DNA from: Phallusia mammillata | Lineage: Eukaryota; Chordata; Ascidiacea; Phlebobranchia; Ascidiidae | Direction of reading: 5' to 3' | DNA: 64,000 nucleotides | Assembly: GCA_003260075.1 (NCBI GenBank) | Contig: QLIY01000234.1 | Location: 122,177 to 186,176, forward strand | Shown: positions 39,654 through 52,300 of the stretch, one piece after another | How positions within the stretch are numbered: position 1 is the first letter of the stretch | Layout: each line of letters begins with the position of its first letter | Position numbers and translations under genes: made by a program | Notes under the pieces: model-generated | Told to the model about the DNA's origin: nothing | What the model saw: only the letters and a program-made list of their open reading frames with translations | The model's database searches: none

Positions 39654-42600
39654 AATTCCTAAACGTCTGGACACGCCTGCTGTGAGACTACAGCACGCGC
39701 GGACACGTGGCTCGGTTTCAAGTGCGCGCAAAGCATGGGAAGGCTGCAGAGGTCACGGGAAAGGTCAAATCACACCACGTGACACAATCTTGTTTCTTCG
39801 GGTGCCAGAAAAATATGGTTCTACTGTTTCCAACTGAAAATCGCCAACTCACATAGGTTTAATGCCCCCCAACCCCCGGGAAATCCCCTTTCCACGGTGC
39901 TGACGTCATTGCGTATGACGCAACAGTGGAAGATTTTTATTTATGTTATTTATTGAGAGTTGCTACTTCGTTATGTTGCTGTTATGTTGGTTGTTCGTTG
40001 TTGTTTTTTCGTTTGCTTTTCGATTTTGAATGCCACTATTTACTATATCTGTTGAACGTCGTGGAAACGTATATTTATTGTTTGTTTTATTCTTCATGTC
40101 CTGAAACGCGACCGCCGGGCAGAAAATGCTTCGCGGTTGCAAACTGACGCCAACTCTATTTCCACAAGCAAAACGATTTCAAGGGGGAAACACTAAAAAG
40201 TAGTAAAATTTCGTCAAACGTAAAGTAATATTTGGGAAATTGAAAATTTGGTCGCAGTGTTTCCCCTTTGAAACTTTTGCCTGTTTTTGCTTTTGTCTTA
40301 TTTTGTGCACACGTCTCTAGCCGTATCAATGTACAAGCTCACCACAGAGTTGCTGTTCTTATTCTTATTTATTTCTTTGTCGTTTTTTTTTGGTGCTTAC
40401 ATATTTGTCCGTGTTACTTGACTGCCCAGCAGTGCACCCCCCTTAAAACGCACTGGTTGCGGAGTCTATTTGTCACAAATTAATACAGTTTGCCATAAAC
40501 ATGTTTCCCAAAAAAATCTGGTTATAATTTACCAAATAAAATGCAAATTATAAATATGGATTAGCAACATCCTTATGGTCCGGTACCACTGTACACTGTC
40601 AGCAACATAACAATTTAAAGAAAGTGCAAATGTTACAAGATACAAACGGTAAACAATGTTTTGTGAAACACTGTAATGTTTTAGTGACGGTAAACCCATG
40701 TGTTAAATGAAATCTTTGTGTGCGTTTTCCCGCCAAACCAATCGTGAACGGTGGGTTCCGTACATGTCGCCCAGTTGCAGACGCGCCGCTTAAGGTAAAA
40801 ATCCACCCAAGAACGCCGCGCGTTGCAGCACCGACCCTTCTAGGCTGGAGGACGAAATTCCTTTGTCTGTTGTGCGACGCACGTGTTGTCCCCGCCTCTT
40901 CGTACGGTGGTGTGCTTTTTGTCGTTCTTATTTATTATCTGTCGTCTTTTTTTTCATTTTTTGACATTTCGTTATTATTATCTTTATTTATTCTTGAAAA
41001 ATAAAAACGGCCTTCAATGGGGCCCTGGTTATAACAAAATCTGGTCATGAATTTCATATTTTTGGCGTCAGAAAGGTTAAGGCATGACAGAAAGGGACTT
41101 TTTATGTGTGATTAAGCTGGAAATTTTCAACCACTGGCAGAAACGACAACAACCTAATTAAATGCTTTTAAGCGTCTTAGTTCTTTCGACCGCTGATTTG
41201 AAATTAGATTATGACGTCACTGTGCGTCTGAAACAATTTCGACTTGAGACACTTTGATTAATGACGTCATCACATTTATTTTTAATGTGAAGCGATAATG
41301 AACGATGAAGTCGTAAATGTCAAATAAAAAACAGTAATGACGTCGTTACACGCTTTGTTGTGCCCCTGTGACGTGATTAATGACGTCTGAACGTAACAAT
41401 GACGCAGTAATTTCATGGTAGCAGAATGTACATGTTATAAAATCAATGCCCCAAATGAAGCCCGGTGTTAGACAGCATACATTTTATTCTCGGTTGTCGG
41501 CACAAAGCTTGCTCGCGAACCCGGTTACAACGCCAATAAACCTACTTATAGCGGATGTTCCCAATTGTAAATCTTGAACAGGAAAAGGTTGCGGAAATAT
41601 AAACCAACAGCCGCAGACATTGTCTGTTTTGTAGCCTCGCGCACACGCCACGTTATAACAGGTTCACGCAAAATTGCCAACCAAAACCGGGGTCACTAAA
41701 GGTCAAGGGCGGTGAATTGTTCGGGTTTCCGTTCAACCCACTTTTCCTTGTCTCTGATGTGCACTTGGGCATAACCATGTTTGGCGGTCACGTGATTGAT
41801 GACTTTTATGCGCACAAATGTACTGGCAAAAGTATGGGGGAAATTTTCAGCAGAAATATGGCAAAAATGGTCTGAGGAATGGGTATAATATATAAGTTAA
41901 ACATGTTTTGCACGCCAAAAACCGCCTAAAAATGTTGCTTGTTACTGGTAAGAGCATTTTGTGTTGCAAACAAAATCTTAGCAGGCATTGTGTTAAATAA
42001 GATTTTGATTTGTAAATCAGAGTCATAAACTAAGCGAATTCAATTTAAGGCCGAATGATTGTGATCGTGTACTCAGGCGGAATAGACTCTTAGAAGTGAA
42101 AATACTTAATTTAAGTCCTAAAAAATAAAACTTTTCAGTCTTAAGAATAAATACGACATTCACCAGCACGAGGTATTACAACACTGTCACGTAACTCGTC
42201 TTAATGCTTCCGACCTATTCACTAAGCAAACACAAAGTTTAAGATAAAATCACATCGTGAGGACAAATATTGATAAACGTTAAGCCTTCGAACTGTGGAG
42301 AGAAATGGCTTTTGCGTGTCAACAACCTTGTGTTAGTTAGAACGACCTTTGGGTTTTCCGTAAAGCACCTGACCAGTTCGTCACATGACATGTGTCTTGA
42401 CGTTTCATCATGTGCTGTATGTGCGCATGTTGAGCATATGAGATGCCTAAAAAGTGGGATGTCCCCTAATGTATTTTGGCGCATTTTTATGGCTGCCTGG
42501 CAGTCTAGTTTATTTATAGTGCGTTGCGTATCTAGTATAGCTACGTGCTATTACGGTTTTATTGCATTTAACAGAACGTTACATCGTCAGCCGAAACTTT

Positions 42601-42673
42601 CTATTTTTCTTGATTTATACATCTATTGTAATAGCGAATATCAAAACGTGGGTAGTTTTACCAGCTTCGTGTA

Positions 42674-42685
42674 CCCCCCCCCCCC
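42674..42685. other. 12-C gap tract, duplicated flanks
   Basis: 42593-42673 restarts at 42686. The second copy then carries about 65 extra bases before resuming with GGGTAGTTT.ACCAGCTTCG at about 42812, so the two alleles differ by an insertion. Confidence 0.82.
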
Positions 42686-43911
42686 GAAACTTTCTATTTT
42701 TCTTGATTTATACATCTATTGTAATAGCGAACATCAAAACGTGGGATTGTTTTGGCCGAGAAACTGACTTGTAAAATGATGTTTTAAACAATCTTTGTTT
42801 GTCAACTTTAAGCGGGTAGTTTAACCAGCTTCGTGTGGACAACTGTGTGACAATAATTTCATGAAAGAATGGCTCAACGCTTTAAGATTTGTTCCTAAGT
42901 CCATGTGGTTACTCCGCTTAGTCATAAGGTTGGGGCTTCCAATCTCACCACGACCGTTCGTGTTTAAGTAAGAGAAAGCTAAGAGCAGTTACTGCGAACA
43001 CAAATGTATGAGTTGAACCAATTCAAAACATGCTAAAAAGGTCTTTTAATGGAGCTATTATGAAATATACGAAAACGTGTACGTGCACTGAATATAAACA
43101 TAAAGCAGTTGGGTATTTTTGGGTGTAATTTCAAAATCTATAAACAGCTGGCCACAATCCATAAACGAACATTTTGAAACCCTAAAAGCGTTCACGCCCA
43201 CAATGGTTTATATTGATATTGCTCTTACATAACATCCGTTTTACAGCTGGGGCGGGTTACTTAACAATGTTTGTGTTGTTTTTGAACCACGTGCATTGGT
43301 TGTATAACATAGGCTACACCTCACTTTCAACAAAACGATTTGGCATGAATTTGACTCGTTTAAAATTATGCAACAATAATTATTTTTTAATTCATGTAGC
43401 GTTTTGTCTATTTAAAGGCAAATCAAGTGATTTAAGAGCCTCTCAAACTAATTTAACTGTGTTAAAAGACAAGACTGTGATGTACAATAGTGAGTCGAGT
43501 CTCTTAAATTATATCCCAAATCCATCAAAAATGTTGTTGGCATTGTGAGAACTTAAACGGTTTTCGATATCAATAAATCTTTATACTCTAGTCTAGTATG
43601 TAGATGAAGCCGTCGCCAATCCATATCGTAAATTTAAATCAGTATTTCAATCTGCATGCAAAAGCCTGGTAAACTTTTATGCCCATCGAACGCCCTTCAC
43701 ATTGAGGCAAACGTTATGTGGTGCAATCGTGACTAGTCTGCTGCAAAGCCTTTGTTTTGACTTGTTTATGGCAAACTTTGAACTGTTATGCAGCTTTCAT
43801 GATTGCATAATGCTAACTTGAAAGGATGTTGATACGATGAAATGCTTTGCGCATGAATTTTGCACAGCTCGTGCTGCTCACAAACCATACATGGAAAACG
43901 TAGCATTTCAT

Positions 43912-43921
43912 CCCCCCCCCC
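43912..43921. other. 10-C gap tract, duplicated flanks
   Basis: 43740-43911 restarts at 43922 with a few substitutions. Confidence 0.87.
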
Positions 43922-44836
43922 GCTGCAAAGCCTTTGTTTTGACTTGTTTATGGCAAACTTTGAACTGTTCGGCAGCTTTCATGATTGCATAATGCTAGCT
44001 TGAAAGGATGTTGATACGATGAAATGTTTTGCGCATGAATTTTGCACAGCTCGTACTGCTCACAAACCATACATGGAAAACGTAGCATTTCATGGCACTT
44101 TTTCGTTTAAACTGTGCCAATTTGAAGTTGGTCACCGTCTAGAAAGACTGAGACGTTTTGGTCGAGCTTGAATGTACAAAGCCTGTTCAAAAACTCGTTT
44201 TATCCGTTGTGTTTGAAAAATAGAACGTTAACTTAAATGAGAACACGTTTCGCAACGTTACCTTATATGGTCATACTGCACGGTGTTATTTTGATGCAGG
44301 ACATGTAGAGATAAAACGCGGCAAACCCATATTTATTAACACGACATTTCGCGTTGACCGCGCGCTCAGAAATTCTAAATATAGCTGCAAACCTACCAGG
44401 AGAAGAGAGCAACGAAAAACGAAAACAGACGTTTTTTGCAGGCCTAAAACCCCCTCTTTTAAAATGTTAAAACTAACTTTAAGCATTGATGCAAATTGGG
44501 AATTGGATTTATGCGATGACGTTTTATAGGTCAAAATTTCAAGGACGCTTCAAAGACGTATATTGATGAGTCATCACATAGTGACGTTTGATATGCCGAC
44601 GATATCATATTGTACGTCAGGGACGCCATAAGGTCGCCCTGTGTGGTTTAGATCTTTACATCAAACGTTCGTTTTAACCTCGATCGTTAAACCTGTTGCG
44701 CACAAGTTATCGAGGCAGGTGGTAAACGCGCTGGTATATTTTTTAGTCGTTTTTTAGGTCAGACATATTTTTGATTCGAGCCTCAAATATTACCAGTTTT
44801 GTTCGCAAAACCGCTAAACCAACTTAACATAGCTCT

Positions 44837-44846
44837 CCCCCCCCCC
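44837..44846. other. 10-C gap tract, duplicated flanks
   Basis: 44707-44836 restarts at 44847. Confidence 0.86.
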
Positions 44847-46214
44847 TTATCGAGGCAGGTGGTAAACGCGCTGGTATATTTTTTAGTCGTTTTTAGGTCA
44901 GACATATTTTTGATTCGGGCCTCAAATATTACCAGTTTTGTTCGCAAAACCGCTAAACTTAATATTGTTGAAAAAAGACCTCGTATTACAAAACTATGTA
45001 ATTGTTTTGAAATTTAATTTGACCATTTCCCAAAATTAGTAAATGCAAAGTACTTTTTCTACGCATATAAAATGTTGTGAAGGTTGACTGCACGAAGTTG
45101 GTTTGTAAACCCGCTTCAAAACCACCAAAAACATCTTGATGTGAAAAATTCAGGTTTCGAATCATGTTGCCATAATGGGGGTGCAATTCGTTACGCTTCA
45201 GTGCTTTGGTGGAGCGCAAATCGTTGAGTGACGTTGGGATGGGCTGAAGTTGTTGTTTCGTTCCCACGTTAAGCTTATTGTTAAATTCTTGCGGATCAAC
45301 CAATAGTCTAAGTTACCAGTCTAGTCATTGTACTTGGTGTGGGGAAAGCACACTAATCGAATGGCTCAGCGTGGGAATTACAACTCTTCTGTCTGTCTGT
45401 ATTTGTCACAACATATGCTTTAAGGCGTGCTGCGGTGTTGCAGTTGTCGTAAAACCGATAGCTTAAATTAGCCGGTACTTACCGATTTCAGACCGATTTA
45501 AATTTGTTAAAACATCAAATCATTCATCTTTTTGAATTCAAGATAGATATGTTTCGCCTTTCCCACATCATTGGTATCTTTATTAACCTAAAACCCATTT
45601 TCCCCTAGAAACTAGTAGGTAAAACAAGCAGAAACTTTTTCAGCGTTAATTATGTTACATGTCCATGATATATGCCTATATGTATAACCAACGGCACTGG
45701 TTCTTAAATTTGAAAACATTTAGCAAGTACAACAAGTATAAAAACTTGGCCAAAACTACCTGTTTCAGGGTTTAGAAGTAGGAGACTCTTAAAGACCGGG
45801 CCAAAATGAACAAACCATTAGCATTTAAACATCGTGTAACATCGAAAATTTGCGTGTTATAGAGTATTAGCAAATAAAGATTGTGTGTTCTTTAGCTCAC
45901 ATTGTTGTTTCTTGCCTAAACTGAACGCAAAGTAGTTTAATGGGCCCCTTGTATTATCACTAGCAAATTTACCATGCAAACTTTGGCCCAACGATAAACA
46001 GTGAAGTAATTAATTAACAACGTACCACAGTAATTATCGGTTAATTCAGGCGCTAATTTGTGTTTACATTGCCAATGTGTCATGTAGATATATTATGTAC
46101 AATTCGTTTTATTATCGTTTCACAACGAGTGGAAATGAGTAATTAAGCAAAAAAACTATTCAAAACAATTAACCACGCATATAGGCTACCGCACTATTTT
46201 TTTATGTTTTTATT

Positions 46215-46890
46215 TTTATTTTTCACGGGGTTCGAACCCAGGACTCTCCCGGGGACGAATCCCGATCAGGGTTTTTTATGTCTGTATATGGCAGGGCTGC
46301 CACTGAGAATTTTAAGATATCCCAAGGTTACCTCACCAAAAATCCCAAGGTTTTTCCAAAAATCCCAAGATAACCAAAAAATGGCAAATACACAGTTTAA
46401 ATCCTAGCTGGCGCAGGCAACATAATCTATATGGTTACACCAGGTCCCAGTCATCTGTACTTTTGAAAAGACGCTAAGAAATACCAGAAAAATACAAAAG
46501 AAAAAGATATTTTTTGTACATGTTTTTAGTGGCACATGATACATTGAAAAGCCTGTAGCACTAGCCTGACTCATAAGTTTTGACAGGGAATTGCCTCGAA
46601 CACAAAAATGATGAAGCACTGTTACGTAAATCGTTACATAAAAAGATAATTTTTGCAAATGGATATTTTTTGTTCGCAACAATAGTATGATTGTATCTTA
46701 AACGTATTAAATGAATAATTTAAAAAAATCCCATGGTTTAAAAAGTTTTTCCCAAGATCCCAAGCTCAACACTAAAATCCCAAGATCTTGGGAAAAATCC
46801 CAAGGAGTGGCAGCCCTGGTATATGGGTCAGGCGCTCCAGACCGCTATTGTAATAGTAGAGCATGTTGGTGTCTCTCTGGCATCACCTAA
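46215..46890 (-). repeat. tRNA-like SINE interrupted by a hAT element
   Basis: Read on the minus strand, GGGTTCGAACCCCGTGA is a canonical B box. The matching upstream part (GTCTGGAGCGCCTGAC, CATGCTCTACTATTAC) lies on the far side of the hAT element at 46292-46818, so the two halves once formed one unit. Boundaries are approximate. Confidence 0.45.
46292..46818. mobile_element. Non-autonomous hAT-like element
   Basis: Ends CAGGGCTGCCACT and AGTGGCAGCCCTG with 8-bp duplication GTATATGG on both sides (46284-46291, 46819-46826). The interior begins and ends with repeated ATCCCAAG motifs. No transposase frame. Confidence 0.88.
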
Positions 46891-47436
46891 TGGACATGTC
46901 TTGCAGCTAATCTCTGACTGGCACGCAAAAAAATGTTTAACTTTTGCGACGAACTGAATTGTATAATCTTTAGAATTCCTGCAAAATATGGGATTTCCTG
47001 CGTCCAGAGTTTGCCGTCAAACAATATTCGCATTTAAAGCCAGAAGAACAATTGAGATGCGATATTGTATTCTCGAGCAATTCTTATTATGAGGTCTACA
47101 ACAAGGTTTAAAATGGATCTAAAACGAATTTGGTGCTTGTTAAACAAAATTTAATCTGGAAAAAAACCTTCGAAACAATCGATTTGTGCACTATTGTGTT
47201 TATATGGCCTTGTGAAGATGATGATAATTTACAGCTTGTTTTGGACAAACAGGAAATATTGAAACCACGTAAAGCGTTATTGGAGGTTGAGAAGCCCTTG
47301 TTATGTGTTTGTGACAAATGCGCATGTGCCACCCAACAAACATAAGTTGTAATGTAATTATCAAGATATAAACTGACAACGGCGACCCCTCAGGCATTTC
47401 AGCCAGCGTGTTTGTTGTCATGGTATTTGCAATTTG

Positions 47437-47480
47437 ATTACGTAACTGATTACTTTACGTAACTGATTACTTTACGTAAC
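47437..47480. repeat. 17-bp tandem repeat
   Basis: The unit CGTAACTGATTACTTTA occurs at 47441-47457 and 47458-47474, followed by a partial CGTAAC. Each unit carries the palindromic core TACGTA. Copy number is low and probably of no functional weight. Confidence 0.75.
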
Positions 47481-48100
47481 AGTTGCGTAACAAGTTATAG
47501 TCGTTGGTTATATAACTCCTTGGTTGGTGTATTATCTAAGAAACGGTAAGTTGACACTTAAAAATTAAAATTGATTGATAAAGTTGATTTATTGCGTTGG
47601 GTGTGAAAAATCGTAAACTCTCCGCAACGTGTTAACGTTACAAAGTGAAAAAATGTAAAACGTGCAGTTACATTTAGTAGGATGGTGTTAAACGCCTAAA
47701 ACTGTTTGTTTTACCATGTTTTCAGACTTGCTTCACAACCCATGAACATGAAAAAATGTTGCAGGGTCGTTAGCAAATAAACCACTACCGGAAAATGTTT
47801 AAGCGAATTAGCGAAATGAAACACAATTTTGGGTTCAAAACAAGGTCACTACGACCAACCACAAGGCGAGAAAAGCTGTTGTTTTTCCATACATCAATGA
47901 AAAAACAAACAGGCGTGTTGTTGGTTTGATTGTTTATGCAGATTCTATAGTAGGCTATGTGACGGATTGAAATCAAAGTCAACCGAGCTGCTACATTATT
48001 ATTAAGACCACACTGTGCTAGTAGGGTTCACTGAGGACAAGTCTGGCTGAAAACGAATAGAAAATTCACAGGAAATATGACATAAATATATAACCAATAT

Positions 48101-48926
48101 TTAATCATAAACATTACTGCCAAGGTAGTGGTGTATATAGAATACATCGTGTAGACCAGAGGCGTGCAACATACGGCCCGCGGGCCAGTGTCCGGCCCGC
48201 GGCACCTATTTTCGTGGCCCGCGCATACTTCAAATTACTCTATCAATTATAAATACTTTTTACTGTTAGAGCATGGAATGTTGCTATTTGTACACCATCA
48301 CTGGCATTTTTAAATTTGTACAACGTCACACCGTGATAAGGTTTTATCCACTGTGACGACATATTCCCGTTGTTGCATCATCGTGTGCATTATGAAACAA
48401 CATCCTTTAATGATTCAGTAACAAGATTTATAGGTGCAGTAAATATATTGAGATTTATTCTACGAAACGGTTAGCACATATCTCATTGATCAAAGAGTAC
48501 TCAAAGAGTTACTTGATTGTGTGCCTCTTGCTATTAAATAAACTGTTTAAAAAATGTATATGTTGCTTAATTGTCTGGCCCTCAGCATTATTTTAACTGT
48601 TAGTTGTGGCCCACTGCGATAAACAGTTGCACGCCCCTGGTGTAGACGTTTCGACAATCTCTGTTGTCATCATCAGTACATGTTTTCAATCAAGCTGTAG
48701 AACACGGTATATAAAGCACTAAGGAAAAAAAGGGTAAGCCAGATGTGTGAAGTGACGTTATCGTCTGTGACACATCTGGCTTCCCCTTTTTTTCCTTAGT
48801 GCTTTATATACCGTGTTCTACAGCTTGATTGAAAACATGTACTGATGATGACAACAGAGATTGTCGAAACGTCTACACGATGTATTCTATATACACCACT
48901 ACCTTGGCAGTAATGTTTATGATTAA
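48101..48926. mobile_element. Large Penelope-like foldback element with nested hAT
   Basis: Near-perfect palindrome: TTAATCATAAACATT at the left mirrors AATGTTTATGATTAA at the right. The arms are about 160 bp once the nested hAT element in the left arm is removed, and they meet near 48755. They share ACTGCCAAGGTA.TGGTGTATATAG and GACGTTTCGACAAT with the 12.7-kb foldback, and the right arm has the hammerhead boxes CTGATGA and GAAA. Beyond the right end, TACTTTTCAAGTCCGTG matches the left flank of the 12.7-kb copy, so the true element is longer. Confidence 0.65.
48157..48639. mobile_element. hAT-like element nested in the foldback
   Basis: Ends CAGAGGCGTGCAAC and GTTGCACGCCCCTG, with the 8-bp duplication GTGTAGAC on both sides (48149-48156, 48640-48647). 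GGCCCGCGG repeats lie near the left end and GGCCC near the right. Removing it restores the left arm of the foldback exactly, which dates it after the foldback formed. Confidence 0.9.
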
Positions 48927-49397
48927 ACTACTTTTCAAGTCCGTGCATAGTGTTCCTAAGTATAACCAATATGCTTACTAATACAAAACCACATGAATAG
49001 TTTTTGTCAAAATTTATGGTTCTTTTGTGTCCAAATCATCCACTTATTTTTTCTGATTAGATTTTCGTTGTCAATAATATTGATCAAATTTTTTCATGTC
49101 ATTTGTCAACTAAATTTAGGCCCGAATTTTGGTGAAACATCGAAATCAATTTTACTATCACTTTCCAAACTTCTTTTTTTCATCTTTGGTTTGGGGGCTT
49201 AACCTCATGGTGGTTTCCAGAATCCAGACAGGAAACTTCCCAAAAAGTTTGAATTTTGAAACAAAATTCGTTGGTATTGTGTTTGTGATAGAACTTGGAT
49301 TATTTATTTTATTAAACCTAGCTAGAACCGTTTTACACAACAATATAAGCCCGTTTGTTTTCTTAGTATCAGAGTTTTGTCCAAACCTCCAATAATT

Positions 49398-52300
49398 ATG
49401 GGTTATTTGCGTATTTTAATTTACATCATTATTTGCTTCGTACTCGCACATTATTATCTGGGAATTCCAAAGTTTACCTACACGTTTAAGGTGAAAGCAA
49501 TCAAAGAAACAGCTTACAAACACTCGGGTATGTATCCATCTTTAGTATTGCAAAGGTTTTAAAAGTTATAAATACTAACTATTGAAAACCAATTATTATA
49601 TAGCATGCAGTGCTTAAGTTGCGCAATTTTTAATGCTATGGAAAAATTTAAGACTTAAAGACTTATCCCCCCCCCCGTGCTTAAGTTGCGCAATTTTTAA
49701 TGCTATGGAAAAATTTAAGACTTATAGGTTTAATTATTGATTGGTACAGATATACCATAAATAGCATAGCCAATTTACAATAAAATACTGAAATTTTACT
49801 TAAGGTTGGTGTCAAATGTAAAATATACAGTGTACATACAGGAATTGTAGCATAAAAATATATACCGTATTTACTCGATTGTAAGCCGCGACTTATATTG
49901 TTTTTTAGCTCCCGTTTGTGCGGCTTATAATCGACGGCGGCTTACATTTTAATTTTATACCGAAATTATTTCTACACTCCAACGTTTTAAATTANGAAAT
50001 TATTTCTACACTCCAACGTTTTAAATTATTTGGGGTTCAAAAATGTATGCATGTACAGATTATATGCCGTTATACATTCTGTCGGGTACAGTTATCAACG
50101 TAACTAACAGGTATGGGCAAATGGTTATGCTATGTAACAACATAAAGATGTATTAAGAAACAATAGTATTAAAAATTCCAGCGTGCGGCTTACAATCGAG
50201 TAAATACGGTACTGTATTACCACAAAGGCAGTAAAAGTTGATAGGACTTATTACTGCCGTACACTGTATACAAAAAAGTTTTGTTGGTGGTTTTAGATTG
50301 AACACTTGTTGTTAAATTTTCAGGAGGAGGCTACAGTTCTGAAAGTATACAACCCCCCCCCCCAAAGGCAGTAAAAGTTGATAGGACTTATTACTGCCGT
50401 ACACTGTATATAAAAATAGTTTTGTTGGTGGTTTTAGATTGAACACTTGTTGTAAAATTTTCAGGAGGAGGCTACAGTTCTGAAAGTATACAGAGAGATT
50501 TTTACCGACAATACCCAGCTTATATTTTGGATGGAAAACATTGGATTCCTGCTTACACAGGTACAGGAACTCATAGCTGTTATTTTAACACTTGTATTGT
50601 GAAGTTATGCACTAACAAAAAACATTTAAACTGATATGAACAATGCTGATGCATAGTTCAAGTATTTTTTGTGTATTTTAGGTGGCTTACATGGTGCTGT
50701 TGCAATCTTGTATGCCTCATTTACTGAATTACTTGTACTTTATCATGCTGAGGTGGAAACAACTGGCAGCACAGGTTACAGAGCTTTCTGTTTATGATTT
50801 AATTATAACTTACTACTAAACAATAGTAACAACTGAACAATCACGCAGAGATTTCTTATTGGAGAAAAGTTTTTTGTTTTTTGCAATATTTTGTGAAAGT
50901 TTCTGACCACAAAACCAAAACCTTAAGTTTAGGATTATTAAATATTCTTTGTAATAAACCAAGGATAGTATCTTATTAAATTATTATGATGCTCCATCAC
51001 TAATCAACAACCTTAGCCTTTGGATTGCAAATCTAAAATTAGTGTCAGTCAATTCAAAGAGAGATTCCAACCATAACAAGCCTCTTTCTCTTTACAGGCA
51101 CTGCTGCTGCATTTTTGCCTCTATTTTCTCATTTTACTGTTGTTTTAGTATATTTACAGGCACTAGGTTTCCACCCCCCCCCCCTTTGTAATAAACCAAG
51201 GATAGTATCTTATTAAATTATTATGATGCTCCGTCACTAATCAACAACCTTAGCCTTTGGATTGCAATCTAAAATTAGTGTCAGTCAATTCAAAGAGAGA
51301 TTCCAACCCTCCTAAGCCTCTTTCTCCTTACAAGCACTGCTGCTGCATTTTACCTCTATTTTCTCCTTTTACTATTGTTTTAGTATATTTACAGCCACTA
51401 GGTTTACATAGTGTTATGTTACTATGTTTGTTATGTCAAGGTGAATGCCAATTACCATACAATCCATAGGTCAAAACTCCTACATATCTCAAAATTATTA
51501 ACAAATAAATTCCATTTACTTTTGTCACAGGCCGTCACTACATGAATGTGTCTGTCACTGTGTTAACAGGGTCTATGTCAGAGTCGGCTCATAATCTTGC
51601 CCCCCAAACTACCCTGAAGCCAGGTATAATATGTTTATTCATTCTTTAAAACTATATTACTTTTTACTGATGTTGCAAGAGTACGCTGTGTTTCGATAAT
51701 GGGCTGTAAATGGTGTTGTATTAAGCTTAGTGTTCTGCCCCCCCCCCCCCAAGAGTACGCTGTGTTTCGATAATGGGCTGTAAATGGTGTTGTATTAAAC
51801 TTAAAGTTCTGCCACTAGGTGAAAACAAGGTGTTTCGTATGGGAGAGTCGTCCACTGTGAAATTGTCGCAGAAAACGGCATTATTGGTTTATTGCCGTGG
51901 AATTGTTCCACTTACAATGGGATATTGGTTGTCCGACTCAATTTTTAGTCACCATGATCCACTTCTGGCATTGTCAACCATCTTAAATTATGGAAAAGGT
52001 ATTTATTTATTTTTTGTCCTTGAAGAGTACATACACATTTACCTTGACCTTAAGATTCTAAACAGTTTCTTGGCTGAGCCATGCCACAAAAGTGCGTGGC
52101 CAAAATACATACCGTCTATTGATACAAAAAATGTTACCTATACTTTTAGTGTCCCATAATTTATATTTGTTAATTTTATAATTTTTAAAAAATTGGGCAA
52201 AGCATAAGAATGAATTGTAGTTCTGTTAGTTCCACTAGTTTCAAAAACAAAGAAACTATTTCAAAACAAACTGATGGAGACAGGACAAGAATCCAGAATC

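Larger units (their letters stand above)
39654..49397. other. Gene-poor spacer between PIM and SIGMAR1
   Basis: The start is presumably the PIM 3' UTR (AATAAA strings near 40.5 and 41.0 kb). Beyond that I see no gene: open frames are short and unpatterned. It contains three short poly-C junctions with duplicated flanks, a hAT element inside a SINE-like sequence, a short tandem repeat, and a large foldback element with a nested hAT insertion. Confidence 0.6.

Noticed and set aside
42270-42767. 165-residue open frame with an internal protein repeat
   Set aside because: The repeat (LSIFLDLYIYCNSE twice) is the allelic duplicate on either side of a 12-C tract. There is no domain and no splice context.
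42895-42970. tRNA gene candidate
   Set aside because: TTAGTCATAAGGTTGGGGC and CCAATCTCACCA faintly recall tRNA boxes, but no acceptor or anticodon stem can be paired.
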